From Bergeyella zoohelcum (GTDB lineage: Bacteria; Bacteroidota; Bacteroidia; Flavobacteriales; Weeksellaceae): a stretch of 6,792 nt of DNA. The notes beneath the pieces were generated by a model that made no database searches, was not told the origin of the DNA, and worked only from the letters and a program-made list of their open reading frames with translations. The DNA lies in assembly GCA_030523905.1 (NCBI GenBank), contig JAUNHO010000051.1, forward strand, positions 1 through 6,792. Reading direction: 5' to 3'. Positions 6,267 through 6,792 of the stretch are shown here, piece by piece; the first letter of the stretch is position 1, and each line of letters starts with the position of its first letter. The position numbers and the translations under genes are program-made.

Positions 6267-6320
6267 AATTCTACGATTTTAGTTAAGGTTAATATTCTAT
6301 TTAATTATTTTTTTGTTTTA

Positions 6321-6611
6321 TTATTTTACTACCACCTTTGTTTTTACTTTTTCTACAAAAGTTTTAGATGGTTTGAAAGCTGGTATATTATGTGCAGGTA
6401 TGTCTATGGCTGTATTTTTAGAGATATTTCTACCTGTTTTAGCAGCTCTTGTTTTGATGATGAAAGACCCAAAACCTCTCAAATATACATTATTCCCTTC
6501 GTACATAGAAGTTCTGATTTCCTGCATAAAAGCTTCCACAATTCTTAGTGTATCTACCTTCTCGGTACCTAGCTTGTTAGAGATGGCATTTACCAGTTCT
6601 GCTTTTGTCAT
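6321..6611 (-). CDS. HU/IHF-family nucleoid DNA-binding protein
   Basis: A 96-residue DNA-bending protein of the HU/IHF family, acting as a dimer on the nucleoid and in DNA transactions; databases often name such proteins integration host factor subunit beta. The N-terminal two-helix dimerisation part (1-40; MTKAELVNAISNKLG) is followed by the beta-sheet and arm, with the family signature GFGSF (46-50), then IIKTRAAKTGRN, and IPAHNIPAFKPSKTFVEKV (71-89). At the arm tip the usual N-P that wedges into bent DNA is N62-I63 (RNISKNT). I recall this from other Flavobacteriia, so it looks like a lineage trait, not a defect. Start ATG 6611, with a well-formed promoter at 6640-6671 and no Shine-Dalgarno sequence. 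It is first in the HU / small basic protein / RNase G order. The family is certain; HU versus IHF naming is not. Confidence 0.95.
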   Translation of the reverse strand: MTKAELVNAISNKLGTEKVDTLRIVEAFMQEIRTSMYEGNNVYLRGFGSFIIKTRAAKTGRNISKNTAIDIPAHNIPAFKPSKTFVEKVKTKVVVK

Positions 6612-6639
6612 TTCCTATTTTATTTTTAATTTCGGACTG

Positions 6640-6671
6640 CAAATTTAGAGAAAAAAAATGATAATAAGCAA
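6640..6671 (-). promoter_or_regulatory. Promoter of the HU-like gene
   Basis: In minus-strand reading TTG (6671-6669), 21 bases, then TAAATTTG (6647-6640) fit the Bacteroidota -33/-7 promoter well. The -7 box ends 28 bases before ATG 6611, giving a short leader. This is the best-formed promoter in the window. Confidence 0.7.
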
Positions 6672-6792
6672 GTTAGACCCAATTTTTTTTTCAAAAAATA
6701 AAAATTTTAGTCTTCTCCCAACTATAAAAAACTTATTTTTGACCCCGAAAATAATGATTGATTTTGGTAAAAAATAAACAAATTCCGCTACT

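Noticed and set aside
6189..6648. Two overlapping plus-strand ORFs with hydrophobic translations
   Set aside because: They lie antisense to the HU-like and small basic genes, which have clear family matches; the hydrophobicity comes from reading A-rich codons backwards.
6734..6741. Plus-strand TATTTTTG as a promoter for a divergent gene beyond the right edge
   Set aside because: It matches the -7 box, but there is no -33 TTG at suitable spacing and no gene start within the window; such a box is frequent in AT-rich DNA.
1..6792. CRISPR arrays, tRNA/rRNA genes, riboswitches, IS ends
   Set aside because: No regularly spaced repeats, tRNA-like cloverleaf, transposase remnants or flanking inverted repeats were seen on reading both strands.

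Overview
The window looks like chromosomal DNA from a Bacteroidota flavobacterium, most likely of the Chryseobacterium/Riemerella group (Weeksellaceae). The HU-family and RNase G proteins read like that group's versions. There are no Shine-Dalgarno sequences before the genes, and several genes are preceded by a TAnnTTTG box, the Bacteroidota -7 promoter element. The family assignment comes from recalled protein patterns, not from a database search.

Layout, left to right. Positions 1-1278 (+) hold the 3' part of a TolC/NodT-type outer-membrane efflux gene, closed by a strong hairpin terminator at 1327-1370. Everything after that reads on the minus strand. At 1436-2137 is a helical protein of unknown function that resembles DUF6261. 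Between it and the next gene (2138-2263) is a short stretch with an imperfect 34-bp direct repeat and two tiny ORF remnants. At 2264-4359 is a compact type II restriction-modification pair. The cytosine-5 methyltransferase comes first in transcription order, and the restriction endonuclease follows with essentially no gap. At 4518-6074 is RNase G, with its own terminator at 4472-4506. At 6174-6266 is a 30-residue, extremely basic protein, and at 6321-6611 an HU/IHF-like DNA-binding protein. From about 6672 to the right end (6792) I see no supportable gene; it is AT-rich upstream DNA.

Functionally, the right third is a housekeeping block: nucleoid protein, small basic (probably ribosome- or RNA-associated) protein, then the RNA-processing endonuclease. 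The restriction-modification pair and the DUF6261-like gene form an accessory block between RNase G and the efflux gene. The restriction-modification genes are visibly more AT-rich than the efflux gene (one 60-base line at 2941 has 16 G/C; one at 541 has 28), which fits acquisition by transfer.

The best leads are the short gene at 6174-6266, the terminator whose T-tract doubles as the RNase G promoter -7 box (6114-6152), the coding-like direct repeat at 2173-2247, and the endonuclease, whose sequence specificity cannot be read from the window. I do not see a clearly new multi-gene system.
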